A stretch of DNA of 64,000 nucleotides from Luteimonas rhizosphaerae (GTDB lineage: Bacteria > Pseudomonadota > Gammaproteobacteria > Xanthomonadales > Xanthomonadaceae). Position numbers and translations under genes: made by a program. Positions 45,182-51,995 of this stretch are shown here, piece after piece. Position 1 is the first letter of the stretch; the number at the start of each line of letters is the position of its first letter. The stretch spans positions 1-64,000 of the forward strand of contig NZ_NRQR01000025.1 in the NCBI RefSeq assembly GCF_002849595.1, given 5' to 3'. The notes beneath the pieces are model-generated. The model was not told the origin of the DNA. It saw only the letters and a list, made by a program, of their open reading frames with translations, and did no database searches.

Positions 45182-45733
45182 ATGGACGCAACGCGAGTGG
45201 CAATCGGGCTGGTGCTGGCAGGGCTAGCCGCTGGCTTCGCGCAGGACGCCGCGGCTCAGGTCTACAAGTGCAAGGCGGCGGATGGTTCGACCGTGTACGC
45301 GCAGCAGCCCTGCGGCGCCAACGCGACGGAAGTGCAGGTACGCGCGGGCCCGACCGCGGCTCCGGCCGGTTCGGAGAGCAGCAACTACGCCGCGATCGCG
45401 CGCTCGACCGCCCTATCCGGTGCAGCGATTCGCGAGCGCAACTGCGTCGCACGTCAGGAGGCAGACATCTACCGGCCATTCCAGGCGCGGAAGGCATCGC
45501 AGGAGCAGCAGATCGCCGGCTTGAACGCCAACCTGGCACGCGCGAACAACAACCTGGCCGGTGCGACGTGGAGCACCGGCTTGCGCAACCAGATCAGCGC
45601 GCTGCGCGAGTCGATCTCGCGTGACCAGCTTGCGGCCGATTCGCAGATGGCGTCGGCGCGTCAGCAGTGCGCTGCCGAACGACAGCGCGCTGAGGAAGAG
45701 ATTCGCCGTCAGGCGGAACAGCCGGCCGAGTAG
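45182..45733 (+). CDS. exported DUF4124-domain protein
   Basis: The 183-residue protein has a signal peptide (cleavage near DAAAQ), then the DUF4124 start VYKCKAADGSTVYAQQPCG with two cysteines, then a long coiled coil. DUF4124 proteins are common chromosomal periplasmic proteins of unknown role in Xanthomonadales. Its presence in the immunity region, in opposite orientation to both neighbours, suggests a lysogenic-conversion cargo gene. AGGGG precedes the ATG at 45182. It ends one base before the convergent gene. Confidence 0.8.
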   Translation: MDATRVAIGLVLAGLAAGFAQDAAAQVYKCKAADGSTVYAQQPCGANATEVQVRAGPTAAPAGSESSNYAAIARSTALSGAAIRERNCVARQEADIYRPFQARKASQEQQIAGLNANLARANNNLAGATWSTGLRNQISALRESISRDQLAADSQMASARQQCAAERQRAEEEIRRQAEQPAE

Positions 45734-45734
45734 G

Positions 45735-46115
45735 TCAGCGTGCGGCGGGTGCGTCCGGTGAGTCGCACCCGTGCTGGGCGCAATCCTCGAGCGTGGTCAT
45801 GCGCTCGTGCAGCTCTTGCAGCTGCGTCTCGTCGAGCGCGCTCAGGCTGCTGACGCGCTCGCGGTCCAGAAACCGCTGTATTTCCCGTGTCCAACCGTAG
45901 CTGATCGCAATGCGGTTGATCTCGCGCATGGCGATTGCGCCCTCGCTGATGTCGCTGCAGGGCAGGGGGTCGTTCTGCACGAAGGCGTTGAAGCGCTTCC
46001 AGGCGTCTGATTCGTCGACCGGCATCGCCGGCAATGTGTCCGCCGGCCTGTCGCTGGCGTCCTTGATCAGCTCTCGTAGCCTGCTGACTCGTTGCTGCAA
46101 CGCGTTCTCGCGCAT
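45735..46115 (-). CDS. hypothetical protein downstream of the repressor
   Basis: The 126-residue, helical protein is not recognised. AGGGGGTGG precedes the ATG at 46115. It follows the CI-like repressor by 19 bases and is probably expressed with it in the lysogen, so an immunity or exclusion role is possible but unproven. Confidence 0.66.
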   Translation of the reverse strand: MRENALQQRVSRLRELIKDASDRPADTLPAMPVDESDAWKRFNAFVQNDPLPCSDISEGAIAMREINRIAISYGWTREIQRFLDRERVSSLSALDETQLQELHERMTTLEDCAQHGCDSPDAPAAR

Positions 46116-46134
46116 GGTGCCACCCCCTGAATGA

Positions 46135-46572
46135 TCAGGCGACGGCGCGTGCCAGTCTCAGCACCGTTGCCCTGGGTAATCCCTCGACGAGGAGTTCGTG
46201 GCAGATCTGCACCATCTCGGCCCTCTTCTCGGGAGTCTGGGTGCGCCCTTGCAGCGCTTCCTCGACCAACTGGAAGGCGAGTGTCAGAACGTCGCGTTGC
46301 AAATCCTGCGACGGGGCGTAGCCGGCTTTGCTCTCGTGCAGGTGGGTGACCTTCGCCGGCTCGCCCAGCAGCAGCTCGAAGGGCTCGATCTGCGCGGCCT
46401 GGGCGATCTTCCACAGCATCTTCGCCTTGACGTGCTCGACGACGACCTTGTCGTTGATCCAGTTGTGGATGGTGGCTTCGGTCGTGCCCGCGGCTCGGGC
46501 GACGTCCACGGGCTTGCGCCCGGCGCGCTCGAGCGCCGCTTTCAGCCGAGTACCGAGGGATCCGGAAGTCAT
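46135..46572 (-). CDS. CI-like phage repressor (short, HTH_3)
   Basis: The 145-residue protein has an N-terminal Xre-type helix-turn-helix (LGTRLKAALERAGRKPVDVA, then AAGTTEATIHNWINDK) and a helical C-terminal part likely to dimerise. It lacks the LexA-type self-cleavage domain, so induction would not be by classical autoproteolysis. It diverges from the Cro-like gene over a 73-base operator region. There is no good ribosome binding site before the ATG at 46572, as in other lambdoid repressor messages that are leaderless or weak. Confidence 0.82.
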   Translation of the reverse strand: MTSGSLGTRLKAALERAGRKPVDVARAAGTTEATIHNWINDKVVVEHVKAKMLWKIAQAAQIEPFELLLGEPAKVTHLHESKAGYAPSQDLQRDVLTLAFQLVEEALQGRTQTPEKRAEMVQICHELLVEGLPRATVLRLARAVA

Positions 46573-46579
46573 AAGGCAG

Positions 46580-46636
46580 CTTAAGCGCCGCCGACTTGAG
46601 GGGGGTTTACTTTGAGACTTTAGAGGACTTAAGATC
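46580..46636 (+). promoter_or_regulatory. immunity operator region and rightward early promoter
   Basis: TTGAGG (46596-46601), 17 bases, and TTTAGA (46619-46624) form a candidate promoter for the Cro-like gene. CTTNAG-type hexamers recur at 46580 (CTTAAG), 46595 (CTTGAG), 46618 (CTTTAG) and 46628 (CTTAAG), plus CTTTGAG at 46610. The segment 46616-46636 matches the operator at 45096-45116 in its outer bases. It is the expected site of repressor and Cro binding. Confidence 0.6.
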
Positions 46637-46645
46637 GGCGCCACC

Positions 46646-47032
46646 ATGATCAAGCTCACAAAGACAGTGCTCCGCTCAGGGCTCGCCGACGAGACGGGCC
46701 GGCCGGCAACCGATGCCGCGATTGCCCGGTTCTTCGGCATCAGCCAGTCGGCGGTCCACCAGTGGGGCAGCGACGATGCGCGCATCCCCGAATTCCGCGA
46801 GATGCAGGCGGCGTTGAAGCGGCCTGACCTGTTCGGTTCGATTGCCACGCCCGCCGCCAACGACGACGTCGGTCCGGGCAGTGAAGAACACGGCGACCGG
46901 CGCGCCGATGCCGGTGCGGATGTCGAAGTGGCGCAGGGCGCTGAATCGGATGTCCATAGCCGGCCATCGTCCGGCAGCGCGGGTACCGTCGCCACGCTGA
47001 TCCGCGGCACCGATCAGGGTGGCGCGCGATGA
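46646..47032 (+). CDS. Cro-like regulator
   Basis: The 128-residue protein has a short helix-turn-helix (TDAAIARFFGISQSAVHQWG, residues ~22-41) like Cro/YdaS antirepressors, then a low-complexity acidic tail. It is divergent from the CI-like repressor and first in the rightward early operon. Its stop overlaps the CII-like start (ATGA). Confidence 0.8.
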   Translation: MIKLTKTVLRSGLADETGRPATDAAIARFFGISQSAVHQWGSDDARIPEFREMQAALKRPDLFGSIATPAANDDVGPGSEEHGDRRADAGADVEVAQGAESDVHSRPSSGSAGTVATLIRGTDQGGAR

Positions 47033-47559
47033 CGTGCCGCTACTCGGACATCGACTGGCGGGATGCGCTGTACAACGCCGTGCGCAACACGCCGGGTGGC
47101 CTGAAGGATGCGGCCGGGTATCTGACCGCGCGTCGCGGCAAGGCGATCGCCACCGAGTCGCTGCGCAAGAAGCTGCGCGGCCTGGAAGGCGAGTCGCTGT
47201 CGATGGAAATGGCGGAACTGCTGACCGAGTGGATGCAGGAGCGGGCAGGGACGGACGGGTTTGCGACCGACTGGATCCAGGCATTGGCGGTTCGGTTCGG
47301 TGGCGCAGTGGATTTCACGCCGCCCGCGCCGGAGAACGGCTGGGCCTGCGAGCTGACGGCCATGCGCGACAAGGTGCTGAGCATCAGCCAGCTGGCCGGC
47401 AATCTGTCGGGCACCACGCTGGGTGCATTGATGGACGGCAAGGTCTCGCCGGACGAGGCCAATGCATTGGCGAAGGAGCTGCGTGCGCTGCGCAAGACTG
47501 CCCATCGCATGGAGCGCAACGTGTTGCGCGTGGCGCGGCAGGTGCTGGCGCATGACTGA
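47029..47559 (+). CDS. CII-like phage regulatory protein
   Basis: The 176-residue protein follows the Cro-like gene and resembles the phage CII_2 family: the N-terminal part (DWRDALYNAVRNTPGGLKDA), a central KLRGLEGESLSMEMAELL helix pair, and a helical C-terminus. Such proteins act in the lysis-lysogeny decision. The assignment rests on position and recalled family pattern. Confidence 0.68.
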   Translation: MTCRYSDIDWRDALYNAVRNTPGGLKDAAGYLTARRGKAIATESLRKKLRGLEGESLSMEMAELLTEWMQERAGTDGFATDWIQALAVRFGGAVDFTPPAPENGWACELTAMRDKVLSISQLAGNLSGTTLGALMDGKVSPDEANALAKELRALRKTAHRMERNVLRVARQVLAHD

Positions 47560-47695
47560 CCCGCAGCCCTACGACACGGGCGAGGAAGGCTATCTGGCCT
47601 TCGTGATGACAGGCGTGCGGCGCAATGCCGATGCGCAGAACCAGCCCGACGCCAAGCGCGTGGGCGAGCAGGGGGACGATACCGATGGCCGATGA
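47552..47695 (+). CDS. small acidic phage peptide
   Basis: The 47-residue frame overlaps the CII-like stop by 8 bases and the next start by 11. It has no recognised motif. It is kept because overlapping starts of this sort are the rule in this operon. Confidence 0.45.
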   Translation: MTDPQPYDTGEEGYLAFVMTGVRRNADAQNQPDAKRVGEQGDDTDGR

Positions 47696-47921
47696 CGCCG
47701 ACCGCGTGCAGGACATGACCGAACGCCAGATGGCGAACGCGCTGGAGCATCGCGCGCGTGTGCAGGCGAACGGGCGACCGGGCCTCACGCATTGCGAACA
47801 GCTGGACTGCGGCATGCCGATCTCGGCCTTGCGCACGCAGATGGGCGCGCGGCTGTGCGTGCCGTGTGCGAACGACGAGGAAGCCCGTGGCGTGCACCAG
47901 GCCGCATGGAGGCGCAGGTGA
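47685..47921 (+). CDS. TraR/DksA-type C4 zinc finger protein
   Basis: The 78-residue protein has the layout of phage TraR/YbiI proteins: an N-terminal helical region (DRVQDMTERQMANALEH) and a C-terminal CEQLDCG...LCVPCAND four-cysteine site. In TraR this fold binds RNA polymerase and mimics ppGpp-DksA. A phage TraR homologue could shift host transcription during early growth. The start at 47685 lies inside the preceding frame. Confidence 0.75.
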   Translation: MADDADRVQDMTERQMANALEHRARVQANGRPGLTHCEQLDCGMPISALRTQMGARLCVPCANDEEARGVHQAAWRRR

Positions 47922-47924
47922 GCC

Positions 47925-48134
47925 ATGGGACTGCCACGCGGCCATCGGGAATCCGCGACACACCGGCCACCGAATGCGGCCTCGATGCGCTGCTTGCAGG
48001 AGGCGATGGAAGCACTGACGGCACCGCCGATCGGGCGCACGTCGGACGAGATGCTGGCGGAGCTGGAGCAGCGGCGTATCGAGGCGACGCGTGCACGGCA
48101 GATGCCACTGTTGCCCGGCACCTGCAGCGACTGA
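47925..48134 (+). CDS. small helical phage protein
   Basis: The 69-residue protein starts 3 bases after the zinc-finger gene. Its second half (TSDEMLAELEQRRIEATRAR) is a confident helix; the first 25 residues are less certain, and a start at a later Met is possible. Function unknown. Confidence 0.5.
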   Translation: MGLPRGHRESATHRPPNAASMRCLQEAMEALTAPPIGRTSDEMLAELEQRRIEATRARQMPLLPGTCSD

Positions 48135-48136
48135 CC

Positions 48137-48292
48137 GTGCCCAACTTGGTCGAGGCATACCGCGGCCTGCCTGATGCAGTGCTGCGGAAGGAAATCAAGC
48201 GGCTCGCCTACGAGGCGCGCATCGCCCAGCGCCGCCATGTCGCGGCGCTTCGTGCGCTCAAGCAACAGCGGCGGGCGGCCGCGCGCGCGTGA
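48137..48292 (+). CDS. small basic helical phage peptide
   Basis: The 51-residue frame starts with GTG two bases after the previous stop. Residues 1-45 form a basic helix (LRKEIKRLAYEARIAQRRHV) that could bind nucleic acid. The 180-base gap to the primase start shows no gene or clear promoter. Confidence 0.48.
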   Translation: MPNLVEAYRGLPDAVLRKEIKRLAYEARIAQRRHVAALRALKQQRRAAARA

Positions 48293-48472
48293 TCCGCTCC
48301 CCGCACCCCTTGGTGGTGGAGATCGACCGCGTTTTCGCGACCCCCTTCGCGCGTTCTCACGACGCTGAACGAATTGTTAAGAGAGCCGGGCGCGGGTCCT
48401 CCTGGGCCGCCTTCGACGCGGGTAATCAGACGCGCGAAAGCCGCGTAGTCAGTGGGGTCGAGAGTTACTGAA

Positions 48473-50878
48473 ATGGCCTCGAACCTCGATGTTGTCCTGA
48501 ACCAACTGCGCTCGGCGGGTCTGCTGGTCGAGCGCCTCGAAATCGGTACCCCGCGCCCCATCCGGTGCCTCGTCGAGGGCGGCGGGCGCGAGCGCCGCGG
48601 CTGGTACCGGCTGTACGAAATGCCGACCAGCACCGGCGACATGCTCATCGTCGGCAGCTACGGCATCTGGCTGGGCAACGAGAACAACGCGCAGAAGGTC
48701 ACGCTGTCGAAGGGCGCGGCGCTGAGCGACGAGCAGCGCGAGACACTGCGGAAGCGTCTGGCCGACGACCGCCGGAAGCTCGAGCAGGAGCGCAAGCGCC
48801 AGGCCGAACGCGCCGCCCATCGCGCCACCGCGGCCTGGGCCCGCCTGCTGCCCGATGCCGACTCGGACTACCTGGCAGGGAAGGGTGTCCGCGGCCACGG
48901 CCTGCGCTACACGCCCAACGGCACGGCCGTCGTGCCGCTGCTCGATACCGGTGGGCGCCTGCACGGACTGCAGTTCCTTCGGAGCGCGAAACAGGCCGAG
49001 GCCAGCGGCCGGCACGCGAAGGAGTTCTGGCCGGCCGGCCTGATCAAGAAAGGGCACTTCCACCTGGTCGGCACGCCCGACTGGATCGTTCTGGTGGCCG
49101 AGGGCTACGCCACTGCCGCGACGCTGCACGAGGCCACCGGCTATCCCGTCGCGATCGCGTTCGATGCCGGCAATCTGGAGCCTGTCGCCACCGCACTGCG
49201 CAAGCGCTACAAGCGCGCCAAGATCCTGATCTGCGCCGACGACGACGTCCTGGCGAAGTGCCAGAACCGCGAGTGCCGCGGCCGCATCGTGCTCACCGAA
49301 GACCCGGTCACGTGTCCGCACTGCCACGAGGCGCACAGCGCGACCAACGCCGGCATCACCAGCGGCACCAACGCGGCGATCGCGGTCGACGGCGCGTGGG
49401 TCGCGCCGATCTTCGCCGATGAAGCCGAGCGCGCGGACCGCTACCGCAAGACCGGCCGCAAGATCTCCGACTTCAACGACCTGCACGCCACCGAAGGGCT
49501 GCATGTCGTGCGCACGCAGGTCGAGGCCCGCATCCTGGCGCTGTCGTGGCGTGCCCCGAGCGCCGCGCCTTCTTCCTCCAACCCGGGGGGCGGGGACGGC
49601 CGAAAGCTGCGCCCCATCCAAGACCTCGGCGAGCTGCTGCCGCGGTTCTCGCTGGTCTACGCCGCCGGCGGCGCGGTGTTCGATCGCAAGGAACACTGCC
49701 TGCTGCCGATCACCGACATGCGGAACATCTGCATCCGCGCCGATCTGCACAAGGCGTGGATGGAGCATCCCGAGCGCGACATCGTCCGCCAGGAGGAAGT
49801 CGGCTTCGATCCGGCCGAGACCGACCCCGCGATCACCTGCAACCTGTGGAGCGGCTGGCCCACCGCGCCGCGCGCCGGCAACTGCGAGCGCCTGCTGGAC
49901 CTGCTGCGGTTTCTCTGCAGCGACGAGCGCAACCGCTCCGACGAGCTGTTCAACTGGGTGCTGCGCTGGGTGGCCTATCCCATCCAGCACCCCGGCGCGA
50001 AGATGAAGACCACCATCGTCGTGCACGGCGGGCAGGGCGCCGGCAAGAATCTGTTCTTCGAATGCGTGATGGGCATCTACGGCAAGTACGGCCGCATCCT
50101 CGATCAGGACGCCCTCGTCGACAAACACAACGACTGGGCCAGCCGGAAGCTGTTCCTCATCGCCGACGAGGTCGTCGCCCAGGCCCACCGATTCGAGTTG
50201 AAGAACAAGCTCAAGACGCTGATCACCGGCACCCAGATCCGCATCAACCCGAAGCACATTGCGGCCTACGACGAGGCCAACCACTGCAATCTGGTCTTTC
50301 TCTCCAACGAGGACATGCCAGCCGTCCTCGAGGAAGACGACCGGCGCCACTGCGTGATCTGGACGCCCTCGGAGCAGAAGCCGGACTACTACGCCGCCAT
50401 CCGCGCAGAGATCGCCGCCGGCGGCATCGAAGCACTGCACGAGCATCTACTGCACCTCGACCTAGGCGACTTCCACGCCGGCACCCGCCCGCCTGAAACG
50501 CTCGCCAAACGCACGCTGGTGGGCCTGGCGCGCGACACGCCGCTGGTGTTCGCCGATGCCCTGATCACCGGTGACATCGGCAAGCTGCAGCCCGTGCCGG
50601 GCCTCACGGTGGACTGGTACGCCATCTACCAACGCTGGTGCAGCACCATCGGTGAGAAACCCGCGCCGATGAAGCGCTTCCTCAACACGCTCGAGCGAAA
50701 ACGGGGCTACGCGACCGAGCGCAAGCGTTACCTCGACGGCCAGACCGTCGTGCATCCGAAGTCGGTGCTGACCTTCGGCATCCGCCCGCCCGAAGGCATC
50801 GCCGAGACCGAATGGCTGGGCGATCAGATCCTCACGATGAAGAACGCCATGGCCGACTTCCGCGGGGGCCTGGCGTGA
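48473..50878 (+). CDS. phage replicative primase-helicase (TOPRIM plus superfamily 3, DUF5906)
   Basis: The 801-residue protein is a primase fused to a helicase, of the P4-alpha / DUF5906 type. In order: an N-terminal helical region, a TOPRIM-like primase domain (LVAEGYATAATLHEATG, then AKILICADDD, ~205-260), an inserted four-cysteine zinc site C263-X4-C268-X12-C281-X2-C284, a linker, and a superfamily-3 helicase with Walker A HGGQGAGKN (Lys525) and Walker B LFLIADEV (Asp565, Glu566). The zinc site inside the TOPRIM-like domain is notable. It would start and unwind at the phage origin, which probably lies just downstream. Start ATG 48473 is preferred; a GTG 21 bases earlier is possible. Confidence 0.9.
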   Translation: MASNLDVVLNQLRSAGLLVERLEIGTPRPIRCLVEGGGRERRGWYRLYEMPTSTGDMLIVGSYGIWLGNENNAQKVTLSKGAALSDEQRETLRKRLADDRRKLEQERKRQAERAAHRATAAWARLLPDADSDYLAGKGVRGHGLRYTPNGTAVVPLLDTGGRLHGLQFLRSAKQAEASGRHAKEFWPAGLIKKGHFHLVGTPDWIVLVAEGYATAATLHEATGYPVAIAFDAGNLEPVATALRKRYKRAKILICADDDVLAKCQNRECRGRIVLTEDPVTCPHCHEAHSATNAGITSGTNAAIAVDGAWVAPIFADEAERADRYRKTGRKISDFNDLHATEGLHVVRTQVEARILALSWRAPSAAPSSSNPGGGDGRKLRPIQDLGELLPRFSLVYAAGGAVFDRKEHCLLPITDMRNICIRADLHKAWMEHPERDIVRQEEVGFDPAETDPAITCNLWSGWPTAPRAGNCERLLDLLRFLCSDERNRSDELFNWVLRWVAYPIQHPGAKMKTTIVVHGGQGAGKNLFFECVMGIYGKYGRILDQDALVDKHNDWASRKLFLIADEVVAQAHRFELKNKLKTLITGTQIRINPKHIAAYDEANHCNLVFLSNEDMPAVLEEDDRRHCVIWTPSEQKPDYYAAIRAEIAAGGIEALHEHLLHLDLGDFHAGTRPPETLAKRTLVGLARDTPLVFADALITGDIGKLQPVPGLTVDWYAIYQRWCSTIGEKPAPMKRFLNTLERKRGYATERKRYLDGQTVVHPKSVLTFGIRPPEGIAETEWLGDQILTMKNAMADFRGGLA

Positions 50879-50891
50879 TCGCGCCCGTCGC

Positions 50892-51142
50892 TGTGCGGCC
50901 TGTGCGGGCAGCCGTGCGGGCACCTGTGCGGGCAGAAACCGCGCAACCACGCGGGTTGTGCGGCCTGTGCGGGCAAATCCACCGCGCCCGTGTAGGCGTA
51001 TGCGCACACCTGCGCCCATGCGTACACCCGCGCGTGCACGTGGGTGCATGCCCGCACAGGCCGCACACGCCGCACAGCCGCGACGTGGCGCGGGTTCGCG
51101 GGCCTCGCTCCCCGCACAGGTGGCCGCACGCCCCGCCGCACA
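50892..51142. repeat. candidate phage replication origin: direct and inverted repeats
   Basis: The 19-base block TGTGCGGCCTGTGCGGGCA occurs exactly at 50892-50910 and 50957-50975, and as its exact reverse complement at 51049-51067. Extra partial copies GTGCGGGCA lie at 50914 and 50926, and CCCGCACAGG at 51111-51120 with more CCGCACA units to 51142. A stretch of alternating purine-pyrimidine sequence lies at ~51000-51050. It fills the 332-base gap between the primase-helicase and the next gene. Iterons beside a P4-type primase-helicase are a known origin layout (as in P4), so I read this as the origin; the binding protein is inferred. Confidence 0.6.
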
Positions 51143-51210
51143 GCCGTGTCGCCTCGCGCGCGTCCCTTCCCACCCTCGTTGCTCGAAAGAAAATGGATGG
51201 AGACCCCTCG

Positions 51211-51396
51211 ATGCAGTCGGACGGTCGGCAGCTGGATCTGGTGCGGCACAGCGACGCAGCGGTTGCGGCGGCGCACCGCCTGGCGGCCCAGACCGCGCTG
51301 CTGAATCCCTACGAGTCCCGCGAGGCGTGCGAACGCCGCGCTGCCCATCACCTGGCCGAGGCCGCGCGCCTGTCCCGCTCGGAGCCCGCCGCGTGA
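51211..51396 (+). CDS. small phage protein before terminase
   Basis: The 61-residue, helical protein (VRHSDAAVAAAHRLAAQTAL core) precedes the terminase genes and overlaps the small-subunit GTG start. ATGGAGA lies shortly before the ATG at 51211, so that start is preferred to 51193. Function unknown. Confidence 0.6.
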   Translation: MQSDGRQLDLVRHSDAAVAAAHRLAAQTALLNPYESREACERRAAHHLAEAARLSRSEPAA

Positions 51397-51995
51397 CCGC
51401 CGCCGAGACCGCCGCCGAGACCATGGGCTTCCGCGAGTTCGCGGACCACCTGCGCGTCAAGGCCGGCTACGTCACCGAGTTGCGCAAGGCTGGGCGGCTG
51501 GTGCTGACCGACGACGGCAAGCGCGTGCGTGTGGCCGAGAGCCTGCAGCTCATCGCCGACTCCCGCGATCCCAGCCGCGCCGGCGTCGTCGCGCGCCACG
51601 CGGAAGCGCGCGGCGCCGAGGTCACCGCCCCCGCGGCGGACAGTGGCGAAGACGAGGACGACGACACGCAGACCGGCGGCATCACTGGCAGCCACGGCTG
51701 GCGCCGCGCCAAGGCCCAGGCCGACAAGGAAGAGGCCCTCGCCCGCAAGGCCCTGCGCGACGAGCAGATCGAACTCGGCACGCTGCTCGTCATCGATGAG
51801 GTCGTCGCGTCGCTGGCCACCACCATCACCACGCTGCGCACCGGGCTACAGAACCTCCGCTCCACCCTGGCGCCTTCGCTCGCCGCCGCACAGACCGAGG
51901 AACAGGTCGGCGCGCTGCTGGGCGAAGCGATCGAAAGCGCCCTCGACGAATGCGCCCGCGAGCTTCACTCCATCGCGAAGGGGAAGGCGGCATGA
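51393..51995 (+). CDS. terminase small subunit, Nu1-like
   Basis: The 200-residue protein has an N-terminal MerR/Nu1-like winged helix (MGFREFADHLRVKAGYVTEL) that recognises the packaging site, then a charged linker and a helical oligomerisation domain that would contact the large subunit. The GTG at 51393 overlaps the previous stop; the large-subunit start overlaps its own stop. Confidence 0.84.
   Translation: MTAAETAAETMGFREFADHLRVKAGYVTELRKAGRLVLTDDGKRVRVAESLQLIADSRDPSRAGVVARHAEARGAEVTAPAADSGEDEDDDTQTGGITGSHGWRRAKAQADKEEALARKALRDEQIELGTLLVIDEVVASLATTITTLRTGLQNLRSTLAPSLAAAQTEEQVGALLGEAIESALDECARELHSIAKGKAA

Noticed and set aside
47792-48130. First half of a longer frame ending at 48292
   Set aside because: It overlaps the zinc-finger and the small helical genes in shadow composition; only the last 51 codons from 48137 look like protein.
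50892-51142. CRISPR array
   Set aside because: Repeats are adjacent, partly inverted and of irregular spacing, with no unique spacers of even length and no cas genes.
50812-51210. Reading the repeat region as coding upstream of the small pre-terminase protein
   Set aside because: All frames there translate to repeats of Cys/Gly/Arg/His-rich residues caused by the DNA repeats, without a start signal; non-coding origin-like DNA fits better.
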